Assembly (NCBI RefSeq): GCF_900114625.1
Contig: NZ_FOZL01000001.1
Span: forward strand, 620,001 to 684,000
Direction: 5' to 3'
DNA from: Granulicella pectinivorans
GTDB lineage: Bacteria > Acidobacteriota > Terriglobia > Terriglobales > Acidobacteriaceae
Length of the DNA: 64,000 bases
Shown here one piece after another: positions 44,420-52,408 of this stretch. Each line of letters opens with the position of its first letter. Positions within the stretch are counted from its first letter, which is position 1. The notes under the pieces are model-generated. The model ran no database searches, was not told the DNA's origin, and saw only the letters and a program-made list of their open reading frames with translations. A program made the translations under genes and the position numbers.

Positions 44420-46192
44420 TTAATACATCCGCCCCGCATGCATCTGCAGATGCTCCAAAATCGGCCCAAGCGACAACACAGGAAAGAACGTCAACGCCCC
44501 GACAATCAGAATCACCGAGCAAAGCAGAATCGTGAACAAAGGCGTCGTCACCGGAAACGTCCCTTGCGAAGCCGGCGTAATCTTCTTCTTCGCAAGATTT
44601 CCCGCGATCGCCAGCATCGGCACAATCATCAGGAACCGTCCCGCAAACATCGCGAATCCAAGCGCAGCGTTATACCAGCCCGTATTCGCATTCAACCCGC
44701 CGAACGCACTTCCGTTATTGCCCGCGGCCGAAGCGAACGCATAAAGAATTTCGCTCAGACCATGCGGCCCCTGGTTCGCCAGGCTCGAAAGCCCCAACGG
44801 TGTCAGTACCGAAACCGCAGCAAGCCCAAGGATGATCACCGGAAAGATCAACAGGTACAGCATCGCCAGTTGCACATCCGCAGCCTCGATCTTCTTACCC
44901 AGGTACTCCGGCGTACGGCCAACCATCAACCCTGCGATGAATACGGCAAGCACCACGAAGATCAGCATGCCGTAGAGTCCGGCGCCAACACCGCCAAACA
45001 CGATCTCACCCAACAGGATGTTCACCATCGGCACCATGCCGCCCAGCGGGGAGAAGCTGTCGTGCATCGCATTCACCGCGCCGCAGCTCGCATCCGTCGT
45101 CACCGTCGCGAACAGCGCGGAGTTCGCAATGCCGAAGCGAACCTCCTTGCCCTCCATGTTGCCACCCGCATCGTTCGCGGTCGCCTGCGCGGTCACGTGA
45201 TGCAGCAGAGGATTCGTCTTCGACTCCGCCTGGTACGCAGCCGTAACGCCCACGAAGAAGAACACGCTCATCGCCGCAAATACCGCCCAGCCATGCCGCG
45301 GAGCCTTCACCATGCGGCCCAGCGTCACCGTCAGTCCGGCCGGAATCAGAAAGATCGAAAGCATCTCCAGCCAGTTCGTCAGCGGCGTGGGATTCTCAAA
45401 CGGATGCGCGCTGTTCGCATTGAAGAACCCGCCGCCGTTCGTCCCCAGCATCTTGATCGCTTCCTGCGAAGCCACCGGCCCCTGCGCGATCGTCTGCGTC
45501 GTCACCACTTGCGTGCTGGTCTTGCCATCTGTGCCAGTGGTCGTTACATTCTGCTTTTCCACCAGCGTCGCCGTGTCATACGGTTTCAGGTTCTGCACCA
45601 CACCCTGCGACACCAGCACCGTGCCATAGACCAGGCAGATTGGCAGCAGGATATACAGCGTAGCCCGCGTCATATCGACCCAGAAGTTGCCCAGCCTGTC
45701 CGTCTCGCGCGAAGCGATACCACGAATTAAGGCGATCGCCAGCGCCATGCCCACCGCAGCCGACCAAAAGTTATGCGTGGCCAGCCCAAGCATCTGGGTC
45801 AGGTAGCTCATCGTCGTCTCAGGCACATACGACTGCCAGTTCGTATTCGTCGTAAACGAGACGGCGGTGTTCCACGCCAGTCCCGGAGCCACGCCCGCCA
45901 GATGCTGCGGATTCAAGGGCAGCCAGACCTGCGCGCGTTCAACCGCATACGTAAACAGTAGCGTCGCCGCGGAGAACAGCAGCATCGCAACCGCATACTC
46001 CGTCCAGCGCATGCCCTGTTCTTCATCCACGCCGGTCAGCTTGTACAGCACACGCTCAACGGGCCGCAGCACAACATCGAGCGGAGTCTTGCCCCGCTCG
46101 AACACACGGCACATATACAGACCCATCGGCTTCGCCAGCAAGAGAACAGACGCGAAGAAGAAGAGAATTTGAATCCAGCCATTGGCAGTCAT
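44420..46192 (-). CDS. kdpA: Potassium-transporting ATPase subunit A
   Basis: A 590-residue channel-like inner-membrane subunit of the SKT family. It has four pseudo-repeated selectivity-filter regions, including 'AVSFTTNTNWQSY', 'MLGTNGGGFFNANSAHPFEN', 'SCGAVNAMHDSFSP' and 'AAGNNGSAFGGLNANTGWYN'. It binds potassium with high affinity and feeds it to KdpB. The ATG at 46192 has GGAAG 7 nt upstream and lies 17 nt after the kdpF stop. The frame remains open upstream through kdpF, but in a different frame from it. Confidence 0.95.
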   Translation of the reverse strand: MTANGWIQILFFFASVLLLAKPMGLYMCRVFERGKTPLDVVLRPVERVLYKLTGVDEEQGMRWTEYAVAMLLFSAATLLFTYAVERAQVWLPLNPQHLAGVAPGLAWNTAVSFTTNTNWQSYVPETTMSYLTQMLGLATHNFWSAAVGMALAIALIRGIASRETDRLGNFWVDMTRATLYILLPICLVYGTVLVSQGVVQNLKPYDTATLVEKQNVTTTGTDGKTSTQVVTTQTIAQGPVASQEAIKMLGTNGGGFFNANSAHPFENPTPLTNWLEMLSIFLIPAGLTVTLGRMVKAPRHGWAVFAAMSVFFFVGVTAAYQAESKTNPLLHHVTAQATANDAGGNMEGKEVRFGIANSALFATVTTDASCGAVNAMHDSFSPLGGMVPMVNILLGEIVFGGVGAGLYGMLIFVVLAVFIAGLMVGRTPEYLGKKIEAADVQLAMLYLLIFPVIILGLAAVSVLTPLGLSSLANQGPHGLSEILYAFASAAGNNGSAFGGLNANTGWYNAALGFAMFAGRFLMIVPMLAIAGNLAKKKITPASQGTFPVTTPLFTILLCSVILIVGALTFFPVLSLGPILEHLQMHAGRMY

Positions 46193-46209
46193 TGATGTTC
46201 TTCCTATCC

Positions 46210-46296
46210 CTAAAACTTTTCCGGACGCAGCATTGCGTAAACCAGGTACACCAGGAGTGCCGCGCACAACAGCAGCAGCAAGACGTTCTCAACCAT
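46210..46296 (-). CDS. kdpF: Potassium-transporting ATPase small subunit F
   Basis: A 28-residue single-helix membrane peptide found by reading the minus strand just before kdpA. It starts M-V-E-N-V, continues with a Leu/Ala/Val helix ('LLLLLCAALLVYLVYAMLRP') and ends E-K-F, which is the classic KdpF pattern. In E. coli KdpF stabilises the KdpABC complex. A strong GGGGGAAG lies 4 nt before the ATG. Its start overlaps the stop region of the 34-codon ORF upstream by 8 nt, and kdpA follows after 17 nt. It is too short for most gene callers. Confidence 0.92.
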   Translation of the reverse strand: MVENVLLLLLCAALLVYLVYAMLRPEKF

Positions 46297-46393
46297 GGTT
46301 CTTCCCCCTCAACATTCCATCGCAGGCCGTCGCATACACGACCGCGATCCCGAACAGCAGCAACGTCGCAACCACACTCAGCACATCGCTCAT
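46289..46393 (-). CDS. 34-residue membrane peptide immediately upstream of kdpF
   Basis: An unannotated-looking small gene: ATG at 46393, with GAGG 5 nt upstream, and TGA at 46291-46289. The peptide opens M-S-D-V-L, has one hydrophobic helix ('VVATLLLFGIAVVYATA') and then C-D-G-M-L-R-G-K-N-H-G. The 'Y-x-x-A-C-x-x-x-L' ending after a single helix resembles, from memory, short hypothetical proteins seen before kdpF in other phyla, but that comparison has not been run. It overlaps kdpF by 8 nt and lies 13 nt after the porin stop, so it is translated within the kdp transcript. A role as a second accessory peptide of KdpFABC is inferred. Confidence 0.65.
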   Translation of the reverse strand: MSDVLSVVATLLLFGIAVVYATACDGMLRGKNHG

Positions 46394-46406
46394 ACAAACC
46401 TCTTTC

Positions 46407-47840
46407 TCAAAAGTGATACGTCACATCGCCTGCGACGATGAACTGCGTCTTCTTCGTGCCAAGGTCATACGCGGCCACGTTGTAGGAGTGCTCCAGCCGC
46501 AGCTCCGGCCGGAACAGCACACTCGATCCAACCCAGTGCCCATAGCCGATCAGATGTTCGGAGTACTTCGTCACATACCCCGTCCTCTGTCCCTTGATGT
46601 CGTCCACATACTCGTTGCGCAGCGAGAGATAGTTCTTCTGACCCAGCTCTTTCTCGAGGTAGTTCACAACCGCGTACTCCGGGGCATAGCAGCGAAGCTG
46701 GTTGACATGGCAGAAGGCGCCGTTGGCCCCAACCTCGGGCGTGATGGGGTTCGCCACATTCCCGGCAATGTTCGGAACATCGCGCTGGTACATGTACCAG
46801 GCCTCCGTATCCGTATGCCAGGTCGCATTGATCTTGTGGTACCAGGTCTCGTAGTAGCTCTGCACATTGTTGTAGGCGTACTTGCCCTTGTTGAAGGAGT
46901 TCGCGCAGGTATACAGCGCGTCGCCGCCCGCCGACCACGTATAGTCCACGCACGCCGTCCCCGTAGGCTGTGCATCCTTCACCCACGGCATCACGTCGTT
47001 GCCGCCGGAAAAACCAGCCTGCACCAGCCAGTGGTCGCTCAGCTTCACGCTCGCAACAATGCCCGTCTGCGTATACGGATCGATGGCATACAACACCGAG
47101 TGCGAGTAGGTGTAATTGTTCGGCGCAAGCTGCGCCTCAATATCCGGCAGCGACACATACCGTCCCATCCGCACATTCATCCCCTTCGCGACATGCGGAA
47201 AGTAGAGATCGAGATAGAACATGATCGGGTCGTACCCATACTCATGATTGCGCGCCAGCAACTGTTGCGAGAACATCCCCTTCGCCGTCGTGTAGCGATA
47301 GTCCTGCCCCCAGAGCTGCGCCAGGCGAAAGCCCCAGTCCACATGATCCGTCTGCACCTCATCGGGCAGCCGCTCCACGTACAGCACCATCTGGTCCGGA
47401 ATCACGCGGTTGGGGTTGTAGTAGTAAGCAGCCGGCGAGTTCGCGCCATCGCCTTTGTTCGACGTGCTGACATCGAAGCCGCCGTTCAGCCACCCATACA
47501 CCTTCAAGCGGCTCTTGTTCTCGTTCACCGCCTGCATCAGCTCGTAGGTCGACGTGTCCGGCGCGCCAATCACCGGCGTGCCACCAACGCTATAGTCCGA
47601 GCTCGGAAACGGGGTCGAATCCAGCGGTCCAGCATACCCGCGCCGCAACGGAGCCGCCGCAGCGGCCTGGGTCGGATGCCAGTCTTCCTTGTACACATCC
47701 GCAAGCCGCGCAAAGAAGTTCTTCGCCGAGGCCAATGTTACCGGCTGCTCCGGCGCACTGCTGCTCTGCGCCTCCACCCTCGTCGCACACAACAAAAGAC
47801 CGGCAAGACAAACAAACAAATAACGCGTTGCGAATTTCAC
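46407..47840 (-). CDS. Outer-membrane beta-barrel porin (OmpL/BBP2-like) inside the kdp locus
   Basis: A 477-residue exported barrel protein of the putative beta-barrel porin-2 type. It has a signal peptide (ATRYLFVCLAGLLLCATRVEA), then 'LKVYGWLNGGFDVSTSN', alternating aromatic strands throughout, and a terminal Phe ('GDVTYHF'), the outer-membrane barrel sorting signal. The GTG at 47840 is preferred because GGAG lies 7 nt upstream. It sits between kdpE (91 nt upstream) and the small ORF/kdpF (13 nt downstream), so it is probably induced with the pump. Whether it passes potassium or other ions across the outer membrane is inference from position. Confidence 0.8.
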   Translation of the reverse strand: MKFATRYLFVCLAGLLLCATRVEAQSSSAPEQPVTLASAKNFFARLADVYKEDWHPTQAAAAAPLRRGYAGPLDSTPFPSSDYSVGGTPVIGAPDTSTYELMQAVNENKSRLKVYGWLNGGFDVSTSNKGDGANSPAAYYYNPNRVIPDQMVLYVERLPDEVQTDHVDWGFRLAQLWGQDYRYTTAKGMFSQQLLARNHEYGYDPIMFYLDLYFPHVAKGMNVRMGRYVSLPDIEAQLAPNNYTYSHSVLYAIDPYTQTGIVASVKLSDHWLVQAGFSGGNDVMPWVKDAQPTGTACVDYTWSAGGDALYTCANSFNKGKYAYNNVQSYYETWYHKINATWHTDTEAWYMYQRDVPNIAGNVANPITPEVGANGAFCHVNQLRCYAPEYAVVNYLEKELGQKNYLSLRNEYVDDIKGQRTGYVTKYSEHLIGYGHWVGSSVLFRPELRLEHSYNVAAYDLGTKKTQFIVAGDVTYHF

Positions 47841-47896
47841 GGGAACGCTCCAAAGCAAGTAGAGCGTCACCCCCCATAGGAAGTCCGTAGAGAGAG

Positions 47897-47913
47897 CATA
47901 AAGAATCTATAAG
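47897..47913 (-). promoter_or_regulatory. Candidate KdpE operator upstream of the porin-kdpFABC unit
   Basis: On the minus strand this reads CTTATAGATTCTTTATG: two TTATA/TTTAT half-sites spaced like the E. coli KdpE box (TTTATA, five bases, TTTACA). It is AT-rich in otherwise GC-rich DNA, lies 57-73 nt upstream of the porin start and after the kdpE stop, and is well placed to control porin-kdpFABC. Confidence 0.4.
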
Positions 47914-47931
47914 TGTCCCTCTGCCGAACAA

Positions 47932-48642
47932 TCAGCCTTCGATCGCTTCATCCGCCCGTGGATCCGCAGCAAATCGATATCCCACCCAAGGCTCGTTGCG
48001 AATGTACTTCGCCTCACCCGCCGGCTCAATCTTCTTCCGCAACTGCGCCACCAGCACCCGCAGATACTCCGGCTGGTCCTTCCCCGCGCTGCCCCAGATC
48101 GCATTCAACAAAAACTTGTGCGTCAGCACCCGCCCCGGATTCCGCGCCAGCAACACCAGCAGCTCGAACTCCTTCGGCGTCAGGTGAATCTCTTCCCCCA
48201 TCCGCTCCACCACATGCGCATCCACATCGATACGAAAGTCCCCCGTGGCGATCATCGACTCCGGCTCCGGCTCCGCAGGTACCGCTCTCCGCAGATTTGA
48301 CCGGACCCGCGCCAGCAGCTCCTGAATGCTGAACGGCTTCGTAATGTAATCGTCCGCGCCCTCATCGAGCGCCATCACCTTCATCTGCTCCGCGTTCTTC
48401 ACGCTCAACACGATGATCGGCGTCTGCCCCCGCTGCCGGATCGTCCTCGTCAGTTCGATGCCATCCATCTCCGGCATCGCCAGGTCCGTGATCACCAGCT
48501 CCGGCGCGATCTTCGTAAACTTCTCCAGCGCATCCACACCATCGCGCGCCACCGTCACGTCGTACCCGTTGCTCTCGAGCGCCATCCGCAACACCCGCGC
48601 AATCTGCGGCTCATCGTCCACAACCAGAATCTTCCGTCCCAT
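47932..48642 (-). CDS. kdpE: Potassium-responsive response regulator KdpE
   Basis: A 236-residue OmpR/PhoB-type regulator. The receiver has 'KILVVDDEPQIARVLRMAL', phospho-Asp in 'LVITDLAMPEMDGIEL' and Lys in 'DDYITKPFSIQELLAR'. The winged-helix DNA-binding domain has 'HLTPKEFELLVLLARNPGRV' and 'YLRVLVAQLRKKIEP'. It should activate the kdp genes when phosphorylated. Its ATG at 48642 shares its first base with the kdpD-N stop (TGATG), and AGGAG lies 8 nt upstream inside kdpD-N, so the two are translationally coupled. Confidence 0.94.
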   Translation of the reverse strand: MGRKILVVDDEPQIARVLRMALESNGYDVTVARDGVDALEKFTKIAPELVITDLAMPEMDGIELTRTIRQRGQTPIIVLSVKNAEQMKVMALDEGADDYITKPFSIQELLARVRSNLRRAVPAEPEPESMIATGDFRIDVDAHVVERMGEEIHLTPKEFELLVLLARNPGRVLTHKFLLNAIWGSAGKDQPEYLRVLVAQLRKKIEPAGEAKYIRNEPWVGYRFAADPRADEAIEG

Positions 48643-49787
48643 CACGCCTGCTCCTGCGTCACGATATGCAGATCCGTATGCGGAGCTCCACTCATGAATC
48701 GTTGAATCGCAAAGTAGTACAGATACATCTTCAGCCCTTTCACCGCAGACCGTCCAAAGATCACCTGCGTCACCCGCTCCTTCGACACAAACTCCGACGT
48801 CGCCTTCGCCACGCTGCGATTCACCAGCTTCACCACCTTGGCTCCCAGGTTCTCCGCAAACCGTATATTCGCCTCCAGCGACCGCGCCCGGTCCTCCGTC
48901 GGCGTGTCGCCCCGATCCACATGCAGCACCATAAACTCCGCGCCCAGCCCCTCCGCCAGCCGCGCCCCTCGCGCAATCAACTGCCTTGCATGCGGACTCG
49001 CGCTGATACACACCGCCACCTTCTCCCGGACGCACCACTCCCCACCCAGCCGCTTCCGCGTCACATACGCATCCAGATTGCGGTCCACCGCCCGCGTCAC
49101 CTGCTTCAGCGCCATCTCCCGCAGTGCAATCAGATTCCCCCTCCGGAAAAAGTTCGCCAGCGCCCGGTCCACCCGCTCCGCCGGATAGATATCCCCCCGC
49201 TTCATCCGCTCCTCGAGCGCCTCCGGCGTCAAATCCGCCAGCACAATCTCATCCGCCCGATCCATCACCCAGTCCGGCACCGTCTCTCGCACCGTAATCC
49301 CCGTCAGCGACTGCACCTGCGGCGTCAGGCTCTCGATATGCTGAATATTCACCGTCACCAGCACATCGATCCGCGCCTGCAACAGCTCCATCACATCTTC
49401 ATACCGCTTCGCATGCCGGCTGCCTTCGATATTCGTATGCGCCAGCTCATCCACCAGCACCACCTCGGGCGCCCTCCGCAAAATCGCGTCGATGTCCATC
49501 TCCTCGAACATCGTGCCCTTGTACTCCAGCTCAGTCCGCGCAATCGACGGCAGCTTCTCCACCAGCTCCGCCGTGCTCGGCCTTCCATGCGTCTCGACGA
49601 TGCCGACCACCACATCTTCCCCACGCATCTTCCGCCGAATCCCCTCGCTCAGCATGCTGAACGTCTTGCCCACCCCCGGCGCATATCCAAGAAAGACCTT
49701 CAGCCGCCCCTGTGCCTTCTCCTTCAGCTCAGCATGCTCCAGCCACTGTTCCGCCGTTTTGCCCGGGAACGTCTTGTTCGCATTCAT
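48642..49787 (-). CDS. kdpD: KdpD N-terminal half: KdpD sensor domain plus Usp domain
   Basis: A 381-residue protein matching only the cytoplasmic N-terminal half of KdpD. It has the Walker A-like 'KVFLGYAPGVGKTFSMLSEG', 'ETHGRPSTAELVEKLP', the Walker B-like 'VVLVDELAHTNIEGSRHAKR' and then a universal-stress-protein domain ('VAVCISASPHARQLIARGAR'). Membrane helices, GAF and the kinase core are absent; these are encoded by the divergent gene starting at the same point. The ATG at 49787 gives a natural KdpD start ('TAEQWLEHAELKEKAQGRL'); ATG 49856, with AGGGAG just upstream, would add 23 residues. It is coupled to kdpE. It probably senses ions or nucleotides and controls the separate kinase. 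Confidence 0.88.
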   Translation of the reverse strand: MNANKTFPGKTAEQWLEHAELKEKAQGRLKVFLGYAPGVGKTFSMLSEGIRRKMRGEDVVVGIVETHGRPSTAELVEKLPSIARTELEYKGTMFEEMDIDAILRRAPEVVLVDELAHTNIEGSRHAKRYEDVMELLQARIDVLVTVNIQHIESLTPQVQSLTGITVRETVPDWVMDRADEIVLADLTPEALEERMKRGDIYPAERVDRALANFFRRGNLIALREMALKQVTRAVDRNLDAYVTRKRLGGEWCVREKVAVCISASPHARQLIARGARLAEGLGAEFMVLHVDRGDTPTEDRARSLEANIRFAENLGAKVVKLVNRSVAKATSEFVSKERVTQVIFGRSAVKGLKMYLYYFAIQRFMSGAPHTDLHIVTQEQA

Positions 49788-51246
49788 GGGTACAATCAAC
49801 CTCGTGACATCGAGAGTAACCCGAGCTACCCTCCGCTGGTTCTCCGCCGCGATCATGCTCTCCCTGATCGTATCCCTCTACGCTCGCCTTCTGCACGTCA
49901 ACCCCACCACCGTCGCCCTCACCCTTCTTCTCTACATCCTCCTCCTCGCCTCCTCCTGGGGACTCCGTTACGCGGTCGTGCTCTCCTTCGCCTCCGCCGC
50001 CTGCTTCAACTATTTCTTCCTCCCTCCCCTCAACACCTTCACCATCGCCGAGACCCAGAACTGGATGGCCCTCCTCGCCTTCCTCGCCACCGCCCTCATC
50101 GGCTCCAACCTCTCCAACCGCATCAAGACCGCAGCCGCAGCCTCCGACTCACGCCGCCGCGAACTCGAGCTCCTCTACGACTTCGGCCAGCGGCTCCTCT
50201 CCACCGAGTCCACCGGAGACCTCCTCAAACTCATCCCCCAGAACATCGTCTCCGCCTTCCGCACCCGCTCCGCCGCCCTCCATCTCACCGCCGGCGACCG
50301 CATCTACCTCTCCGACCCCAAAGAGGTCCACGTCTCCACCAACCAGCTCCGCAACGCCGTCTACGCCGGCACCGCCTACGAAACCTCCGCCCCGCAGACC
50401 GCCCTCCTCTCCCTCTCCGTAGGCGTGCGCCCCATCGGCTCCATCGCCGTCGAAGGCAACCTCCCCACCCAGGAGACCCTCGAGGCCATGAGCGGCCTCG
50501 TCGCCATCGCCATCGAGTCCGCCAACGCCATCGAGAAGCTCGCCCGCGCCGACGCCGCCCACGAGTCCGAACGCCTCCGCTCCGCACTCCTCGACTCCGT
50601 CACCCACGACCTCCGCACTCCCCTCACCAGCATCAAGGCCTCCGTCACCAGCCTCCTCTCGCAATCGGCACTCAGCCCCGAGCACCGCACCGAACTCCTC
50701 ACCGTCATCGACGAAGAGAGCGACCGCCTCAACCACCTCATCGCCCAGGCCACCGAGATGTCCAAACTCGACGCCCGCGAGGTACAGCTTGAGCGCGCCC
50801 CGCATCCCATCTCCATCTGCATCGACACCGCCCTCAAACAGGTCCCGCTCGGCAACCGCCGCATCGAGGTCCACCTCGCCGACCGCCTCCCCGAGGTCCT
50901 CATCGACCTTGAACTGGTCGTCAAGGTCCTGGTCCATCTCATCGAGAACGCCGCCAAGTACTCCCCCGCCACCGAGCCCATCTTCATCACCGCCGAAGCC
51001 GAGCCCGGTCATCTCGCCGTCTCCATCGCCGACCGTGGCGACGGCATCGACCCCATGGAACAGCTCATGATCTTCGACAAGTTCTATCGAGGACAGAGCC
51101 AGCGATACCGCGTCCACGGCACCGGCATGGGCCTCGCCATCTCCAAGGCCATCATCGAAGCCCACGACGGTACCATCGCCGTTACCAGCCAACCCGGCCA
51201 CGGCTCCGTCTTCACCATCACCCTCCCCCTCGCCCCACGTAGCTAG
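49786..51246 (+). CDS. KdpD C-terminal half as a separate kinase: DUF4118-GAF-HisKA-HATPase
   Basis: A 486-residue membrane histidine kinase equal to the C-terminal half of KdpD. About four packed helices (DUF4118: 'LLYILLLASSWGLRYAVVLS', 'CFNYFFLPPLNTFTI') are followed by a GAF domain, H-box 'LLDSVTHDLRTPLTSIKAS', N-box 'HLIENAAKYSPA', 'IADRGDGIDPM' and 'HGTGMGLAISKAII'. It should phosphorylate KdpE. The start is uncertain: ATG 49786 overlaps the opposite kdpD-N ATG at one CATG, while GTG 49804 and ATG 49855 are alternatives; none has a good Shine-Dalgarno. It is transcribed away from the kdp operon. Confidence 0.85.
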   Translation: MGTINLVTSRVTRATLRWFSAAIMLSLIVSLYARLLHVNPTTVALTLLLYILLLASSWGLRYAVVLSFASAACFNYFFLPPLNTFTIAETQNWMALLAFLATALIGSNLSNRIKTAAAASDSRRRELELLYDFGQRLLSTESTGDLLKLIPQNIVSAFRTRSAALHLTAGDRIYLSDPKEVHVSTNQLRNAVYAGTAYETSAPQTALLSLSVGVRPIGSIAVEGNLPTQETLEAMSGLVAIAIESANAIEKLARADAAHESERLRSALLDSVTHDLRTPLTSIKASVTSLLSQSALSPEHRTELLTVIDEESDRLNHLIAQATEMSKLDAREVQLERAPHPISICIDTALKQVPLGNRRIEVHLADRLPEVLIDLELVVKVLVHLIENAAKYSPATEPIFITAEAEPGHLAVSIADRGDGIDPMEQLMIFDKFYRGQSQRYRVHGTGMGLAISKAIIEAHDGTIAVTSQPGHGSVFTITLPLAPRS

Positions 51247-51299
51247 CACCGCAAGTCGAAAAGCCGCAAAGTTTAAAGCAGAGCCAACAATCCGGGTAC

Positions 51300-51325
51300 C
51301 CCACATCTCGATTTTGAGATGTGGG
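51300..51325. repeat. Palindromic intergenic element, GAGATGTGGG family
   Basis: CCCACATCTC (51300-51309) and GAGATGTGGG (51316-51325) are a perfect 10-bp stem with a 6-nt loop, between the kinase and DUF72 genes. It shares its core and flank (GTGGGT) with the 41634-41659 element, including a TTT in the loop. Confidence 0.65.
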
Positions 51326-51375
51326 TTCGTCCAGGGCACAGAGCGTTTGGGCGACCACCCGCATCTCACCAAGCC

Positions 51376-52077
51376 ATGCCCCTCCGCATCGGCACAGCCG
51401 GCTGGTCCATCCCCCGCCTCACCGCAGCCTCCTTCCCCACCGAAGGCACCCATTTAGAGCGCTACGCCCGCGTCCTCCACTGCGCCGAAATCAACTCCAC
51501 CTTCTACCGCACCTCGCGCCTGGCAACCTACGCCAAATGGGCCGCGTCCACCCCAGACGACTTCCTCTTCTCCCTCAAAGCCCCCAGGACCATCACCCAC
51601 GAATCCGCCTTGGCCCCGGCCCCACAGCAACTCAAAGATTTCCTCACCCAGACCAGCACCTTGGTGGAAAAACGAGGCCCCATCCTCTTCCAGCTTCCGC
51701 CCAAACAAGCCTTCAACCCCACCCGAGCCAAAGCCTTCCTCACCCTCCTGAGAGACCTCTACCAGGGCCCCACCGTATTCGAGCCAAGGCACGAAACCTG
51801 GTTCACCCCCGAAGCCGAATCTCTCTTCAAAACCTTCCACATCGCAAGAGCCGCAGCCGACCCACCACGAATCGCCGCCGCCACCCAACCCGGAGGCGAT
51901 CCCACACTCGTTTACTACCGTCTCCACGGCTCCCCCCGCATCTACTACTCCACCTATACCCCGGAATACCTCGAAGCCCTCTCTAAAGCCATCACTCCCC
52001 ACACCTGGGTCATCTTCGACAACACCGCCTCCGGAGCCGCCACCGAAAATGCCCTCTCCCTGAACTTCCTCTCCTGA
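51376..52077 (+). CDS. DUF72 family protein (YecE-like)
   Basis: A 233-residue protein of the DUF72/YecE family, which adopts a TIM-barrel-like fold of unknown activity. It opens 'LRIGTAGWSIP', then 'RVLHCAEINSTFYRTSRLAT', 'FLFSLKAPRTITHE' and 'ILFQLPPKQAF', with the late block 'YYRLHGSPRIYYSTYTPEYL' and 'VIFDNTASGAATENAL', all family landmarks. The ATG at 51376 is preferred over an upstream in-frame start because the family begins at 'MPLRIGTAGW'. It stands alone between the split-KdpD kinase and the orphan permease. Confidence 0.85.
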   Translation: MPLRIGTAGWSIPRLTAASFPTEGTHLERYARVLHCAEINSTFYRTSRLATYAKWAASTPDDFLFSLKAPRTITHESALAPAPQQLKDFLTQTSTLVEKRGPILFQLPPKQAFNPTRAKAFLTLLRDLYQGPTVFEPRHETWFTPEAESLFKTFHIARAAADPPRIAAATQPGGDPTLVYYRLHGSPRIYYSTYTPEYLEALSKAITPHTWVIFDNTASGAATENALSLNFLS

Positions 52078-52408
52078 ACTTCCTCGAACGACGAGCTCTT
52101 ACCTGAGACGACAAGCTGGACAAGCGATCGGACCAATGGCGGACCGTCGACCAAAACCGGCGCACGCATTTGGCCATCCATGGAGAAGGCCCTGGACACG
52201 ACAGCTCCAATCGTTCTGAGAGCACCGGGGCCGCAGTGCTGCATCCCCGGCACGCAAATCCCGGACTGACAATGTCCACCTCCGGACACCTCACCAAAAA
52301 ACCGAACACTCGCCTTTGTCTCTTCTTCCCGCATTTTCCGCTTTTTCCCCACAATCTTTCGTCTTCCGCCCAGCAGAACTTTGGCCCGCAACGTGCGTAT
52401 ACAAAGGC
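52078..52408. other. 331-bp intergenic region before the orphan permease
   Basis: No convincing gene is present. It contains a short palindrome TGTCC-N6-GGACA (52273-52288), about 120 nt before the permease start, followed by a pyrimidine-rich stretch (52310-52370). The palindrome could be an operator, but there is no regulator gene next to it. Confidence 0.4.
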
